DNA of 64,000 nt, taken from the NCBI GenBank assembly GCA_021780935.1, contig JAJXXT010000078.1, positions 1 through 64,000 of the forward strand. Direction: 5' to 3'. The notes beneath the pieces are model-generated. The model was not told the DNA's origin. It saw only the letters and a list, made by a program, of their open reading frames with translations, and searched no databases. Below, one piece after another: positions 17,348 to 26,286 of the stretch. Positions within the stretch are counted from its first letter, which is position 1; each line of letters begins with the position of its first letter. Source of the DNA: Pseudomonadota bacterium. GTDB taxonomy: Bacteria > Pseudomonadota > Alphaproteobacteria > Acetobacterales > Acetobacteraceae. The position numbers and the translations under genes are program-made.

Positions 17348-18503
17348 CGCGATTACCGCCATCGCCCCTGAGATCACCGAGATCCGCCGCGATATCCATG
17401 CGCATCCCGAGCTGGGGATGACGGAGACGCGGACCTCGGCACTGGTCGCGGAGAAGCTGCGCGGCTGGGGCATCGAGGTGCATACCGGCATCGGCAAGAC
17501 CGGCGTCGTCGGCGTGCTGCGGCGAGGCAACGGGCATGGCCGCATCGGGCTGCGGGCGGACATGGACGCGCTGCCGATCGAGGAGGCGACGGGGCTGGCC
17601 TATGCCTCGACCAACCCGGGCGTGATGCATGCCTGCGGCCATGACGGGCACACCGCGATGCTGCTGGGGGCGGCGAAATACCTCGCCGAGCACGGCGGGT
17701 TTTCCGGCACCGTGAACTTCATCTTCCAGCCGGCGGAGGAGGGTCTGGGCGGTGCGAGCGCCATGATCGCGGACGGATTGTTCGAGAAATTTCCCTGCGA
17801 CGCGGTCTTTGGCATGCATAACCGCCCGGGCCTGGAGGTCGGGCGATTCTCCATCCGGCCCGGCACCCAGATGGCCGGCGGCGCCTTCTTCGACATCGCG
17901 ATCACCGGCCGTGGCGCGCATGGCGCGCGCCCGGAATCGGGGATCGACCCCGTCGTCGTCGCGGCGCAGCTCGTCTCGGCGCTGCAGTCGATCGTGGCGC
18001 GGCGGGTTCCCGCGATCGACACCGCGGTCTTGAGCGTCACCCGGATCGCGGCCGGCGAGGCCTATAACGTCATTCCGGAAACCGCGGCGCTGCGCGGCAC
18101 GGTGCGCACGATGAAGCGCGAGACGATGGCGCTGGTCGAGGCCGAGATGCGCCGCCTCGCCGAGGGCGTGGCTTCCGGGTTCGGCGCCAAGGCGGAGGTG
18201 GATTTCCGCGTGCTGTTCGCGCCGCTGGTGAACGATCCGCGCGAGACCGAGGCAATGGTCGGTGCCGCGGCGAAGGTCGCCGGCGCGGAGCGTGTGGAAG
18301 CGGCGGGTCCGCAGACCATGGCGAGCGAGGATTTCTCGTTCATGCTCGAAAAAGTCCCCGGCGCCTTCGTCAATCTCGGCAACGGGCCGGGTGCGGAGGT
18401 GCACAACCACCTCTATAACTTCAACGACGCCGCGATCCCGCACGGCATCGAGCTCTGGGCCAGCGTCGTCGAGGCCAAGTTGCCGCAGGCCTCGGGGGAG
18501 TAG
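17334..18503 (+). CDS. M20-family amidohydrolase / metal-dependent aminoacylase
   Basis: A 389-residue cytosolic hydrolase of the M20D amidohydrolase type (HipO/AbgB-like). Metal ligands and the catalytic Glu are visible: HACGHDGHT, the EE of QPAEEGLGG, MHNRPG, and the C-terminal His of VHNHLYNFND. The dimerisation-domain motif GRGAHGARPESGIDP is also present. Such enzymes cleave N-acyl amino acids, small peptides or amides. The ATG at 17334 overlaps the upstream CoA-transferase. The next genes encode a peptide-type binding protein and permeases, so imported acylated amino acids or peptides are a reasonable but unproven substrate class. Confidence 0.92.
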   Translation: MADRDAITAIAPEITEIRRDIHAHPELGMTETRTSALVAEKLRGWGIEVHTGIGKTGVVGVLRRGNGHGRIGLRADMDALPIEEATGLAYASTNPGVMHACGHDGHTAMLLGAAKYLAEHGGFSGTVNFIFQPAEEGLGGASAMIADGLFEKFPCDAVFGMHNRPGLEVGRFSIRPGTQMAGGAFFDIAITGRGAHGARPESGIDPVVVAAQLVSALQSIVARRVPAIDTAVLSVTRIAAGEAYNVIPETAALRGTVRTMKRETMALVEAEMRRLAEGVASGFGAKAEVDFRVLFAPLVNDPRETEAMVGAAAKVAGAERVEAAGPQTMASEDFSFMLEKVPGAFVNLGNGPGAEVHNHLYNFNDAAIPHGIELWASVVEAKLPQASGE

Positions 18504-18588
18504 CGAGGCGCACCGCGGCGATGTGGTCACCGTCGCGCGCTTGACCGGGTCGCGCGGTGCTGATGCAGTGATGCAAACGGAGGGTTTC

Positions 18589-20097
18589 ATGCGCATCGTC
18601 ACCCCTACTCTGGCGGCCTCGGTTGTTGCCCTGGCGCTTGCGACCCTGCCTTTCACGGGCGGCGTCGCGCAGGCCAAGGGTGGGGGAAGGGACAGCATCA
18701 GCATCGGCATGACGCTGGAGCCGCCAATCCTCGACCCGACCGCGGGCGCCGCGGCGGCGATCGGCGAGGTGACGTATCAGAACATCTTCCAGGGGCTGAC
18801 GCAGATCGACGCGGCGGGGCAGGTCGTGCCGTCGCTCGCGACCTCGTGGCACATCTCGGCGGATGGGCGGACCTATACGTTTCACCTCGCCAAGGGCGTG
18901 GTGTTCAGCGACGGCGAGAAGCTCGACTGCGACACCGTGAAGTTCAGCCTCGACCGGGCGCGCGGACCGAAGAGTACCAACCCGCAGAAGGCGCTGTTCG
19001 CGCCGATCACGAGCGTTGCCTGCCCGGACCAGACAGCGGTGGTGGTGACACTCAAGCAGCCGACCGCGAGCTTCCTGTTCGGCATGGCGATGCCCGCCGC
19101 CGTGATCGTGGCGCCGAAATCAGCCGCGACCAACGCCACCAAGCCAGTGGGCACCGGCCCCTACGCGCTCGGGCAGTGGGTGAAGGGCGATCACGTGACG
19201 CTGGTGCGCAACCCCCGCTACACCGGCAAGGCGCCGCCGATCGCCACCGCGACATTCCGCTTCATCGCCGACCCCGCGGCGGCGACGGCAGCGATGCTGG
19301 CCGGCAACCTCGACGCGTTCACGCTGTTCCCCGCACCGGAGGCGGTGGCACGGCTGCGCTCCGACAAGAAGCTGCATGTCGAGATCGGCACCACCAGCGG
19401 CAAGATCATCGTCTCGCTGAACGAAGCCAAGAAGCCGTTCGACAACCTGCTGGTGCGCCGGGCGATGGCCTACGCGATCGACCGCAACGCCTATAACCAG
19501 GCCGTGCTCGGCGGCTATGGCGTGCCGATCGGCAGCCATGACGTGCCCGGCGATGCCGGCTACGTCGATCTCGCCGGCACCTATCCCTATAACCCGGCGA
19601 TGGCGCGCAAGCTGCTCGCGCAGGCCGGCTATCCGCACGGGTTCTCGATGACCATGCTGCTGCCGCCACCGGCCTATGCGCGGCGCGGCGGCGAGGTGAT
19701 CCAGGCGATGCTGGCGCAGGTCGGCATCAAGGTGAAGCTGGTCGATGTGGAATGGGCGCAATGGCTTTCCCAGGCGTTCACGCACCAGGATTATCAGGCG
19801 ACGATCATTGCGCATGTGGAACCGCGCGACCTCTACCAGTATGCCAACCCGCATTATTACTGGAACTATCACAACGCGGCCTATGACGCGCTTTATGCGA
19901 AGTATCAGGCGGCAACCGACCCCCGCGAACAGCTCCGGCTGTGGGGCGACCTGCAGCGCAAGCTGGCGCAGGACGAGCCGAATATCTTCCTCTGCGCGCT
20001 GCCCAAGATCGGCGTGTGGAACGCGGGGCTGCGCGGCCTGTGGAAGAACGCGCTGATCACCGTCGATATCGTGAGCCAGATGCACTGGGCGAAATAG
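18589..20097 (+). CDS. ABC transporter substrate-binding protein, peptide/nickel family (SBP_bac_5)
   Basis: A 502-residue periplasmic protein starting at an ATG five bases after GGAGGG. The signal peptide ends near VAQAK. Family features include LEPPILDPTAG near the mature N-terminus, the early motif YTFHLAKGVVFSDG, and PVGTGPYALGQW in the middle. It should bind a peptide, opine or similar small solute and deliver it to the two permeases that follow. The cluster has no ATPase genes, so energy must come from ATPases encoded elsewhere, possibly those at 43063-45110. Confidence 0.92.
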   Translation: MRIVTPTLAASVVALALATLPFTGGVAQAKGGGRDSISIGMTLEPPILDPTAGAAAAIGEVTYQNIFQGLTQIDAAGQVVPSLATSWHISADGRTYTFHLAKGVVFSDGEKLDCDTVKFSLDRARGPKSTNPQKALFAPITSVACPDQTAVVVTLKQPTASFLFGMAMPAAVIVAPKSAATNATKPVGTGPYALGQWVKGDHVTLVRNPRYTGKAPPIATATFRFIADPAAATAAMLAGNLDAFTLFPAPEAVARLRSDKKLHVEIGTTSGKIIVSLNEAKKPFDNLLVRRAMAYAIDRNAYNQAVLGGYGVPIGSHDVPGDAGYVDLAGTYPYNPAMARKLLAQAGYPHGFSMTMLLPPPAYARRGGEVIQAMLAQVGIKVKLVDVEWAQWLSQAFTHQDYQATIIAHVEPRDLYQYANPHYYWNYHNAAYDALYAKYQAATDPREQLRLWGDLQRKLAQDEPNIFLCALPKIGVWNAGLRGLWKNALITVDIVSQMHWAK

Positions 20098-20143
20098 GGG
20101 CGGGCGAAATGGCGGCCACGGGCGCGCGGCCGCCGGTCGCGAT

Positions 20144-21097
20144 GTGACCCGGTTCCTGCTGCGGCGGCTCCTGGGGCTGGTGGCGATGCTGGCCGCGGCA
20201 TCCGTCGTCGTGTTCACGGTGATGAATGTGCTGCCCGGTGACCCGGCGCTGCTGATGCTGGGAACCGGGGCGACGCGGGCGACGCTTGCGGCACTGCGCC
20301 ACCAGATGGGGCTCGATCTGCCGCTGTGGCAGCAATATCTGCGCTGGATCGGCGGGATGCTGCATGGCGATTTCGGCATTTCCTACACCTACCGCACGCC
20401 GGTCGCGGGGCTGATCGCGGCCCGGCTCGGGGTGACGCTGCCGCTCGCGGGGATGGCGATCCTGCTGTCGGTGGCGATCGCCATTCCCGTGGGGGTGGTT
20501 GCCGCGGCGCGGCGGGGCGGGGGACTGGATGCCGCGCTGATGGGGGCCGCCCAGCTTGGCGTCGCGGTGCCTAATTTCTGGCTCGGCCTGCTGCTGATCC
20601 TGGTTTTCGCGGTGAAGCTCGCCTGGCTGCCGGCGACCGGGTTCGCCGGATGGTCGCATGGCGTGGGACCGGCGCTCGCCACACTGCTGATGCCGGCGGT
20701 GGCGCTGGCGCTGCCGCAGGCGGCGATTCTGGCGCGGGTCACGCGATCGGCGGTGATCGAGGCGGCGGGCGAGGACTATGTCCGCACCGCGCGGGCGAAG
20801 GGTCTGGCCGCACACGCTGCGATCTGGCGGCATGCGCTGCCCAACGCGCTCATTCCCGTGGTGACGATCATGGGCTTTCAGTTCTCCTATCTCCTGGCCG
20901 GGACGGTGGTGGTGGAGAATGTGTTCACCCTGCCAGGGCTGGGGCGGCTGCTGTTCCAGGCGATCGCCGGGCGGGATCTGATCACGGTGCAGGACATCGT
21001 GCTGCTGCTGACCGGCAGTGTGATCGTGGTCAACGCGGTGGTGGACCTGGCCTATGCCGCGATCGACCCGCGGATTTCGCTGGATGGGCCGGCGTGA
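20144..21097 (+). CDS. ABC transporter permease, DppB/OppB type
   Basis: A 317-residue inner-membrane permease starting at GTG. The N-terminus LLRRLLGLVAMLAAASVVVF and the segment MNVLPGDPALLML are typical of DppB-type proteins. The cytoplasmic EAA-like loop is visible around DYVRTARAKGLA, followed by HALPNALIPVVT. It pairs with the next permease to form the channel for the binding protein encoded upstream at 18589. Confidence 0.93.
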   Translation: MTRFLLRRLLGLVAMLAAASVVVFTVMNVLPGDPALLMLGTGATRATLAALRHQMGLDLPLWQQYLRWIGGMLHGDFGISYTYRTPVAGLIAARLGVTLPLAGMAILLSVAIAIPVGVVAAARRGGGLDAALMGAAQLGVAVPNFWLGLLLILVFAVKLAWLPATGFAGWSHGVGPALATLLMPAVALALPQAAILARVTRSAVIEAAGEDYVRTARAKGLAAHAAIWRHALPNALIPVVTIMGFQFSYLLAGTVVVENVFTLPGLGRLLFQAIAGRDLITVQDIVLLLTGSVIVVNAVVDLAYAAIDPRISLDGPA

Positions 21098-21121
21098 GGG
21101 GGCGGGCATGAGCACACCCGC

Positions 21122-21937
21122 ATGACCCTGCCGCGCAACCTGCGCGTGGGCGCCGTGCTGACCGGCGTCGTGGTCGCCATCGCGGTGCTGGCGCGGTTAT
21201 GGACACCGTATCCGCCGCTCGCCATCGACATCCTGCACCGGCTCGCGCCGCCCTCGGCCGCGCACTGGCTGGGGACAGATAATTTCGGCCGCGACGAACT
21301 GACGCAGCTCATGGCCGGAGCCTCGACCTCGCTGTTCGTGGCGGTGATCGCCGTCGCGGTCGGGGCCGGGCTCGGCATTCCGCTGGGCGTGCTGGCCGCG
21401 GTGGCCGGCGGCTGGGCGGATATGGCGGTGATGCGCCTCGCGGACCTCACCTTCGCGTTTCCGGCGCTGCTGACGGCGGTGATGATCACGGCGCTGCGCG
21501 GGCCGGGAGCGGTGAACGCCATGCTGGCGATCGGCATTTTCAATATCCCCGTGTTTGCGCGGCTGACGCGTGGCGCCGTGCTGTCGCTGCTGACGCGCGA
21601 TTTCGTGCTCGCGGCCCGCGCGGTGGGGGCACGTTGGGGCGGCATCGCGTGGCGGCACCTGCTGCCCAACGCCGCGCCGATCCTGCTGGTGCAGGCGACG
21701 ATCCAGTTCGCCCTCGCGGTGCTGGCCGATGCCGGGCTTTCCTATCTCGGCCTGGGCGCGCAGCCGCCGCAACCCTCCTGGGGTCGGATGCTCGCGGACT
21801 CGCAGAGCTATGTCTGGAGTGACCCGATGCTGCCGGTGCTGCCGGGAGTCGCGATCGTCATCGCGGTGCTGGGGCTGAACCTGCTGGGCGACGGGTTGCG
21901 CGACGTCATGGACCCGCGGCTGCGCGGGCGTCGGTGA
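21122..21937 (+). CDS. ABC transporter permease, DppC/OppC type
   Basis: A 271-residue inner-membrane permease. The family signature HWLGTDNFGRDELTQLMAGA appears after the first membrane segment. The EAA loop is around DFVLAARAVGARWGGIAWRH, followed by LLPNAAPILLVQ and the late motif SYLGLGAQPPQPSWG. It starts at the second of two nearby ATGs; the first (21109) opens only a five-codon frame. It ends the cluster: no DppD or DppF ATPase follows, and the next gene is on the opposite strand. Confidence 0.93.
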   Translation: MTLPRNLRVGAVLTGVVVAIAVLARLWTPYPPLAIDILHRLAPPSAAHWLGTDNFGRDELTQLMAGASTSLFVAVIAVAVGAGLGIPLGVLAAVAGGWADMAVMRLADLTFAFPALLTAVMITALRGPGAVNAMLAIGIFNIPVFARLTRGAVLSLLTRDFVLAARAVGARWGGIAWRHLLPNAAPILLVQATIQFALAVLADAGLSYLGLGAQPPQPSWGRMLADSQSYVWSDPMLPVLPGVAIVIAVLGLNLLGDGLRDVMDPRLRGRR

Positions 21938-21979
21938 GCCGCGTCACCCAGCGGCTGGTGCCTGCCGCAGCCCGCCGGC

Positions 21980-23296
21980 CTATTTGCCGCCGAGATCCAG
22001 CAGCGAATGGTGCAGAGCGTGGACGGCGATGGGGGCCGCGGCCGGCGCCTCCGCCACCTCGACGGGCTGGCGGGCGGCGGCGGAGGCCGGCGTGTTCGCC
22101 AGGATCACGCCGTTATCCGGCCGATCATAGATGAAGCCATAGGTCGGGTAGACGCTGCCGTACTGCCCGGGATAGCGCGGGCCGAGGCCAACGCGCACCT
22201 CGGTCCAGTCGTTGTTGGGCGAGACGTCGATCACCGGAATGTTGCGCGAGATGCCGCTGTGATTAGACCCGGGGCCGGCCCAATTGGCGTGCTCCACCAG
22301 GATCTCGCGGCTGTTGACGACGCGCATCACCACCGAGACATGGCCCAGCGGCATGCGGGGAATGCCCTCGAAATCCAGCACGCTGCCGGGCTCCGGCTGA
22401 TGCCCGCGGGCATAATGGCCTGCGGCGGCATACCACCAGTCCTTGGCGTTCCCCATCACGTTGATGCCGGAGACGTCGCGGGCGAACGGCACACACCACT
22501 CCCAGCGCGGGTAGTTGACCAGCTTCGGGGGATGGAAAACAGCGGTGCGATAGGCCGGCGGCGACGCGGCTCTCGGGAGCTGGGCCGTCGCAAGACGGGC
22601 CTGTGGGATGCGGGCAGGCGGCATCGGCGGAACGTAGTTCACCGCTACGGCGAAGGGCTGAGCGGCCGCCACGGTGGCGGGCGATGCCGAGATGGGTGGT
22701 GCGGGCGGGATGAAGCTGACCGTGGTGACAAAGCCGCCTTGCCGTGCAGCGGCCATCTCGACCGGAGGCGCTGGCGGCAACGGTAGCATGGAGGTCACCG
22801 CGGCGGTGAGTTGCGGCGCGGAGGCCGGCGGTACCGGCGGGATGAAGCTCGTGGAGGCGGCGACCTGATCCGGCACCTGGGCCGGCGGCGCCGGCGGAAG
22901 GTAAGCAACCGTTGTCTGCGCCGGCGGCGCGGGCGGGATGAAGCCGACAGCGGCTGCGACCTGGCCCGGCATCTGGGCCGGCGGCGTGGGCGGGATGACA
23001 CCGACCGCGTCGGCAACCCGGCCCGGCACCTGGGCGGGCGGGGCAGGCGGAACGAAACCCACGGCCGCGGCGGCCGGTGGCGTGGGCGGCAGGAACGCGA
23101 CGGCAGCCGCTATCTGCGGCGCCTGAGCCGGCGGCGCCGGCGGGACGAACGCCACGGCCATGCCGACGGTGCCGGGAGGTGAGGGAGGGATGAAGCTCAC
23201 GGGCCCGGCGGACATGCCAGACGTCGTGGCAAGGGCTGCGGCCGGCATGAGAGTGAGCACAAGCATCGCCGCGCCCGAACGCCATGCCTCCCGCAT
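21980..23296 (-). CDS. Secreted CHAP-domain protein with proline-rich tandem repeats
   Basis: The 438-residue protein has a signal peptide (MREAWRSGAAMLVLTLMPA, cleavage near ALA). Residues about 28-230 are a series of roughly ten imperfect repeats of about 14-24 residues, each with a core like AVGFIPPAPPAQ or VGVIPPTPPAQ. The C-terminal third looks like a CHAP amidase/endopeptidase: the catalytic Cys268 is in EWCVPFARD and the likely His is in LGHVSVVM, followed by a conserved acidic/Asn stretch EHANW. It therefore probably cleaves or binds peptidoglycan in the periplasm or outside. The repeat region could be an extended linker that reaches through the wall. An AT-rich promoter region lies at about 23330-23470. 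I know of no named family with this repeat. Confidence 0.85.
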   Translation of the reverse strand: MREAWRSGAAMLVLTLMPAAALATTSGMSAGPVSFIPPSPPGTVGMAVAFVPPAPPAQAPQIAAAVAFLPPTPPAAAAVGFVPPAPPAQVPGRVADAVGVIPPTPPAQMPGQVAAAVGFIPPAPPAQTTVAYLPPAPPAQVPDQVAASTSFIPPVPPASAPQLTAAVTSMLPLPPAPPVEMAAARQGGFVTTVSFIPPAPPISASPATVAAAQPFAVAVNYVPPMPPARIPQARLATAQLPRAASPPAYRTAVFHPPKLVNYPRWEWCVPFARDVSGINVMGNAKDWWYAAAGHYARGHQPEPGSVLDFEGIPRMPLGHVSVVMRVVNSREILVEHANWAGPGSNHSGISRNIPVIDVSPNNDWTEVRVGLGPRYPGQYGSVYPTYGFIYDRPDNGVILANTPASAAARQPVEVAEAPAAAPIAVHALHHSLLDLGGK

Positions 23297-23417
23297 TGAT
23301 TTGCCGCTCCACCGAAGTTCACGAATTCTGTCTCGGCGGTAACAAGCGACGAGGCTCGATGACAACCCGAAAAGCGCAAATAAGCGCGTCTGCCATGCGC
23401 ATTCGTTCAAACCCATT

Positions 23418-23426
23418 TGTGGATAA
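23418..23426 (-). promoter_or_regulatory. Single consensus DnaA-box-like 9-mer
   Basis: TTATCCACA on the minus strand, in the AT-richer region upstream of the CHAP gene. A single copy is expected about once in two such windows by chance. No cluster of boxes, dnaA, dnaN or gidA gene is present, so this is not evidence of an origin. It could at most be a regulatory DnaA site. Confidence 0.15.
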
Positions 23427-23478
23427 CCCCATCTATCAGGGAAACTATCCTATTTTGGGTTTGGCAATCCGGGGTGTA

Positions 23479-23512
23479 GCGAATTGATCACTTTCCCCTG
23501 TGATCAATTCGC
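23479..23512. repeat. Perfect 13-base-pair inverted repeat downstream of the RidA gene
   Basis: GCGAATTGATCAC (23479-23491) and its exact complement GTGATCAATTCGC (23500-23512) flank an 8-base loop. It begins 12 bases past the RidA stop in the direction of transcription and about 180 bases before the CHAP start. No T-run follows, so it is either a stem that stabilises the 3' end or a dimeric protein operator. Each arm contains TTGATCA. Confidence 0.75.
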
Positions 23513-23523
23513 CACAGAATCGG

Positions 23524-23874
23524 TCACTTGCAGGCGGTCACCATGATTTCGACGAGGTGGCGGGGGTCCGCCATGTTGGCCTGCACGCAGGCACGGGCCG
23601 GCGCCATGCCCGCCGGCAGCCACGCCGACCACAGCGCGTTCATCGCGTCGCGGTCACGGATGTCCTTGAGCCAGATCTGCGCCTGCAGGAGGCGGGTCTT
23701 GTCGGTGCCGTGCTCCTCGAGGATGGCATCGATCGAATCCAGCACCTCCTTGGTCTGCCCCGCGATATCCTTCGAGAGGTCGGCGGCGGTGCAGCCCTGG
23801 AGGTAGACGAAGCCATGGAACTCGACGGCCTTGGAAAGAATCTTGTTGGGCTCAGTGCGGATGATTTTGGACAT
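23524..23874 (-). CDS. RidA/YjgF-family protein
   Basis: A 116-residue protein of the Rid superfamily. The fold is suggested by VEFHGFVYLQGCTA near the N-terminus, the Gln/Lys/Ile pattern in the middle, and the C-terminal ARACVQANMADPRHLVEIMV. The conserved Arg of active RidA proteins corresponds to ARACV. True RidA deaminates reactive enamines and imines formed from amino acids; many relatives have undefined roles, and this sequence is divergent enough that I call only the family. The ATG at 23874 has AAGGAA upstream. It is divergent from mobA. Confidence 0.87.
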   Translation of the reverse strand: MSKIIRTEPNKILSKAVEFHGFVYLQGCTAADLSKDIAGQTKEVLDSIDAILEEHGTDKTRLLQAQIWLKDIRDRDAMNALWSAWLPAGMAPARACVQANMADPRHLVEIMVTACK

Positions 23875-23895
23875 GGGGGTTCCTTGAGTTTCCTT

Positions 23896-23956
23896 GGGCG
23901 GATTCCCGGGCGGATTCCCGGAGGGCGGCCCTGGGGTTGGCCCGGGGGTTGGCCCG
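23896..23956. repeat. Two pairs of perfect 12-base tandem repeats
   Basis: GGGCGGATTCCC occurs twice in tandem (23896-23919) and GGGGTTGGCCCG twice in tandem (23933-23956). They lie in the noncoding space between the divergent RidA and mobA genes. They could affect the shared promoter region; nothing more can be said. Confidence 0.7.
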
Positions 23957-24038
23957 GTCGGTCCGAACCGGCGCTTCGTAGGGCGCGCCAGGCGGGGCGG
24001 CAACCCCGGCGGGAAGGTTGCCGCTGGCGCCACGACGC

Positions 24039-24626
24039 ATGACGACCCCGGTGGTGGCGGTGATCCTCGCCGGCGGGCAGGGGCGGCGGATGGGCGGCAT
24101 CGACAAGGCGATGGTGCCGCTCGCCGGGCAGGCGTTGATCGCGCACGTGTTCTCGCGCGTGGTGCCGCAGGTGGCGGCGGTGGCGATCAGCGCCAATGGC
24201 GACGCCACACGCTTCGCCGCCTTCGGCGTGCCGGTGCTGGCCGATGCGCCGCCGATGCCGCCGGGGCGGTTCGCGGGCCCACTCGCGGGGCTGTTGGCGG
24301 GCGCGCGCTGGGCGCTCGACGCGCATCCCGGCGCGCTGCTGCTTTCCGTGCCCTGCGACGTGCCGCTTCTGCCGCGGGATCTGGTGGCGCGGCTTGCGGC
24401 GGCGAGCCTGCCCTGCTGTGCCGCGTCGTTCGGGCGTCTGCATCCGCTGGTGGCGCTCTGGCGGCCGGCGGCGCTCGTGGTGCCGACCACCGCCGGCGCG
24501 GCGGCGCGCGCGCTGCTCGCGGCACTCGGCGGCAGCAGCGTCGAATGGGCGGGGCCGGATGATCCGTTCCTCAACGTCAACGATCCGGCGACGCTGGCGG
24601 CGGCGCTGCACCGCCCGGACGGATGA
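24039..24626 (+). CDS. mobA: Molybdenum cofactor guanylyltransferase
   Basis: A 195-residue nucleotidyltransferase. The N-terminal GTP-binding signature is VILAGGQGRRMGGIDKA, and the metal-binding Asp lies in VPCDVPLLP. It links GMP to molybdopterin to make the MGD form of the cofactor in the cytosol. The start at 24039 (MTTPVVAVILAGG) matches the family; an ATG seven codons upstream is possible. The closest molybdoenzyme in the window is the xanthine-dehydrogenase-type subunit at 37213, although that family normally uses MCD or unmodified cofactor rather than MGD, so the two need not be linked. Confidence 0.93.
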   Translation: MTTPVVAVILAGGQGRRMGGIDKAMVPLAGQALIAHVFSRVVPQVAAVAISANGDATRFAAFGVPVLADAPPMPPGRFAGPLAGLLAGARWALDAHPGALLLSVPCDVPLLPRDLVARLAAASLPCCAASFGRLHPLVALWRPAALVVPTTAGAAARALLAALGGSSVEWAGPDDPFLNVNDPATLAAALHRPDG

Positions 24627-24704
24627 AGCGCCCGCTTGCCGCTGCCCTATGCGCGGTCCAAGGTGGCGGGGGAAACGCCATGTAACATTCGGGGAGGTCG
24701 TCGC

Positions 24705-25952
24705 GTGCTCACTCGTCGTCATAGTTTGCAGGCCGCCATCGGCGTGACCGCCGTGGCCTCGTTCGGGATCGCGTCCAAGGCCGAGGCGGCACAGACCGTC
24801 AAGATCGCCATCGACGCCTCCCTCACCGGCGCCGACGCTGCCTCCGCGCTGCGCATCACCGACGGCGCGATCCTGGCGCTGGAGGAGGCGAACGCGCACA
24901 AGACCGTCCCCGGTGTCACCTTCACCTGGGCGAAGTTCGACGACGGCACCGCGACGGCAGGCCAGTACGACCCGGCGCAGGGTGCGACCAACGCGCGCAA
25001 GATGATCGCCGACCCCTCCATCGTCGCCGCCGTCGGGCCGCAGATGTCGGGCGTCGGCAAGGCGATGAGCCCGATCCTCTCGGCCGGCCACCTGGTGACC
25101 ATCACGCCGGGATCGACGGCGCCAGACATCACCGACCCGAAATTCGCCTCGATCTACCGCCCGGCGGACAACCATGCGCCGGTCTATTTCCGCACCGTCA
25201 CGACGGATGCCTACCAGGGCCCGAACATGGCGAATTTCTACGCCGAGAAGCTGGGTGCGAAGAAGATCTTCATCCTCGACGATTCCGGTGCCTATGGCGT
25301 CGGCATCGCCAATTCATTCGAGGGTGAGGCGAGGAAGAAGGGCATCCAGATCCTCGGCCACGAGAAGCTCGACCCCAAGAACCCGGACTACACGGCGGTT
25401 CTGACCAAGATCAAATCGCTGAACCCGGACAGCCTTTACTACGGTGGCGTGACCCAGGCGGGGGCGAAACTGGCGAAGCAATCCTATCAAATCGTGCCAG
25501 ACATCAAGAAGGGCGGCGGCGACGGCATCTATGGTGCCTCGTTCCTCGCCGCTGGCGGCTTCCCGGCGGTGGAGGGGTGGTACGCGACGGTCGCCGGCCC
25601 GCACCTCGCCGGAACGCAGAGCCACGCGATCGCAGACTTCACCCGCCGCTACGAGGCACGCTTCCATCTGCTTCCGGACGATTCGACGATCCTGTCCTAC
25701 GACGCGGCCACCTGCCTGGTGGCGGCGGTGAAGCAGTTGGTCGCGGAGAAGAAGAAGATCACCCGCGACAACGTCCGCGCGACGCTGCTGACGATCACGG
25801 TGCCGACGCTGCAGGGGCCGGTTGCCTTCGATGCCAACGGCGACATCAAGAGCCATGTCGTGTCCGTGTTCCAGATCCGCCACGACAAGGCGAAGCCGGT
25901 CAACGACGTGGTGGCGCAGTTTCGTTATATCGGCGAGGCCCCGCAGGCCTGA
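24705..25952 (+). CDS. livK: ABC transporter substrate-binding protein, branched-chain amino acid type (copy 1)
   Basis: A 415-residue periplasmic protein starting at GTG seven bases after GGGGAGG. The leader MLTRRHSLQAAIGVTAV carries a twin-arginine-like RR motif and ends near AEAA. The mature part starts VKIAIDASLTGADAAS, as in LivJ/LivK-type receptors. It is strikingly similar to the next gene over its whole length, including AAVGPQMSGVG and YYGGVTQAGAKLAKQSYQI. The pair is a tandem duplication. It probably delivers an amino acid or amide to the LivH/LivMG/LivF system downstream. Confidence 0.92.
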   Translation: MLTRRHSLQAAIGVTAVASFGIASKAEAAQTVKIAIDASLTGADAASALRITDGAILALEEANAHKTVPGVTFTWAKFDDGTATAGQYDPAQGATNARKMIADPSIVAAVGPQMSGVGKAMSPILSAGHLVTITPGSTAPDITDPKFASIYRPADNHAPVYFRTVTTDAYQGPNMANFYAEKLGAKKIFILDDSGAYGVGIANSFEGEARKKGIQILGHEKLDPKNPDYTAVLTKIKSLNPDSLYYGGVTQAGAKLAKQSYQIVPDIKKGGGDGIYGASFLAAGGFPAVEGWYATVAGPHLAGTQSHAIADFTRRYEARFHLLPDDSTILSYDAATCLVAAVKQLVAEKKKITRDNVRATLLTITVPTLQGPVAFDANGDIKSHVVSVFQIRHDKAKPVNDVVAQFRYIGEAPQA

Positions 25953-26286
25953 ACCTCCCGCCGGGGCTGGGGCATCACGAAGCGGCCGAGCGAGGCATGG
26001 GCGGCGGGTTGACGACGATACCCGCGGTGCCGCCTCGGCCGCCGTCCCGCAGGCAGGGGGCGTCGCGCCACGAGCGTGAGGGCGGCGTCTGGAATATTTT
26101 ATTTACAATGACCTATGCATACCGACGGGATTTGCCGCGCGGTAATCTATCGACGGAAGATGAAATTTGTGCCGAGGCACCCGCGTCCGGCGGGAGGCAG
26201 GCTTGCCTTTTGATCATGACCGCACCATGGTGCCCAAGTCGTGGCGTGAAACGTCACTCAAGAGTTCAACAGGGAGTTCTCACTGC
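25953..26286 (+). promoter_or_regulatory. Spacer and probable promoter between the two livK copies
   Basis: A 334-base gap separates the duplicated binding-protein genes. It becomes AT-rich at 26090-26180 (runs such as AATATTTTATTTACA), unlike the surrounding GC-rich DNA, which suggests the second copy has its own promoter. An open frame from ATG 26109 to a TGA overlapping the copy 2 start (26291-26293) has no ribosome binding site and is probably not translated. Confidence 0.45.

Noticed and set aside
23418..23426. A replication origin suggested by a consensus DnaA box
   Set aside because: Only one box, no AT-rich unwinding region with clustered sites, and no replication genes nearby.
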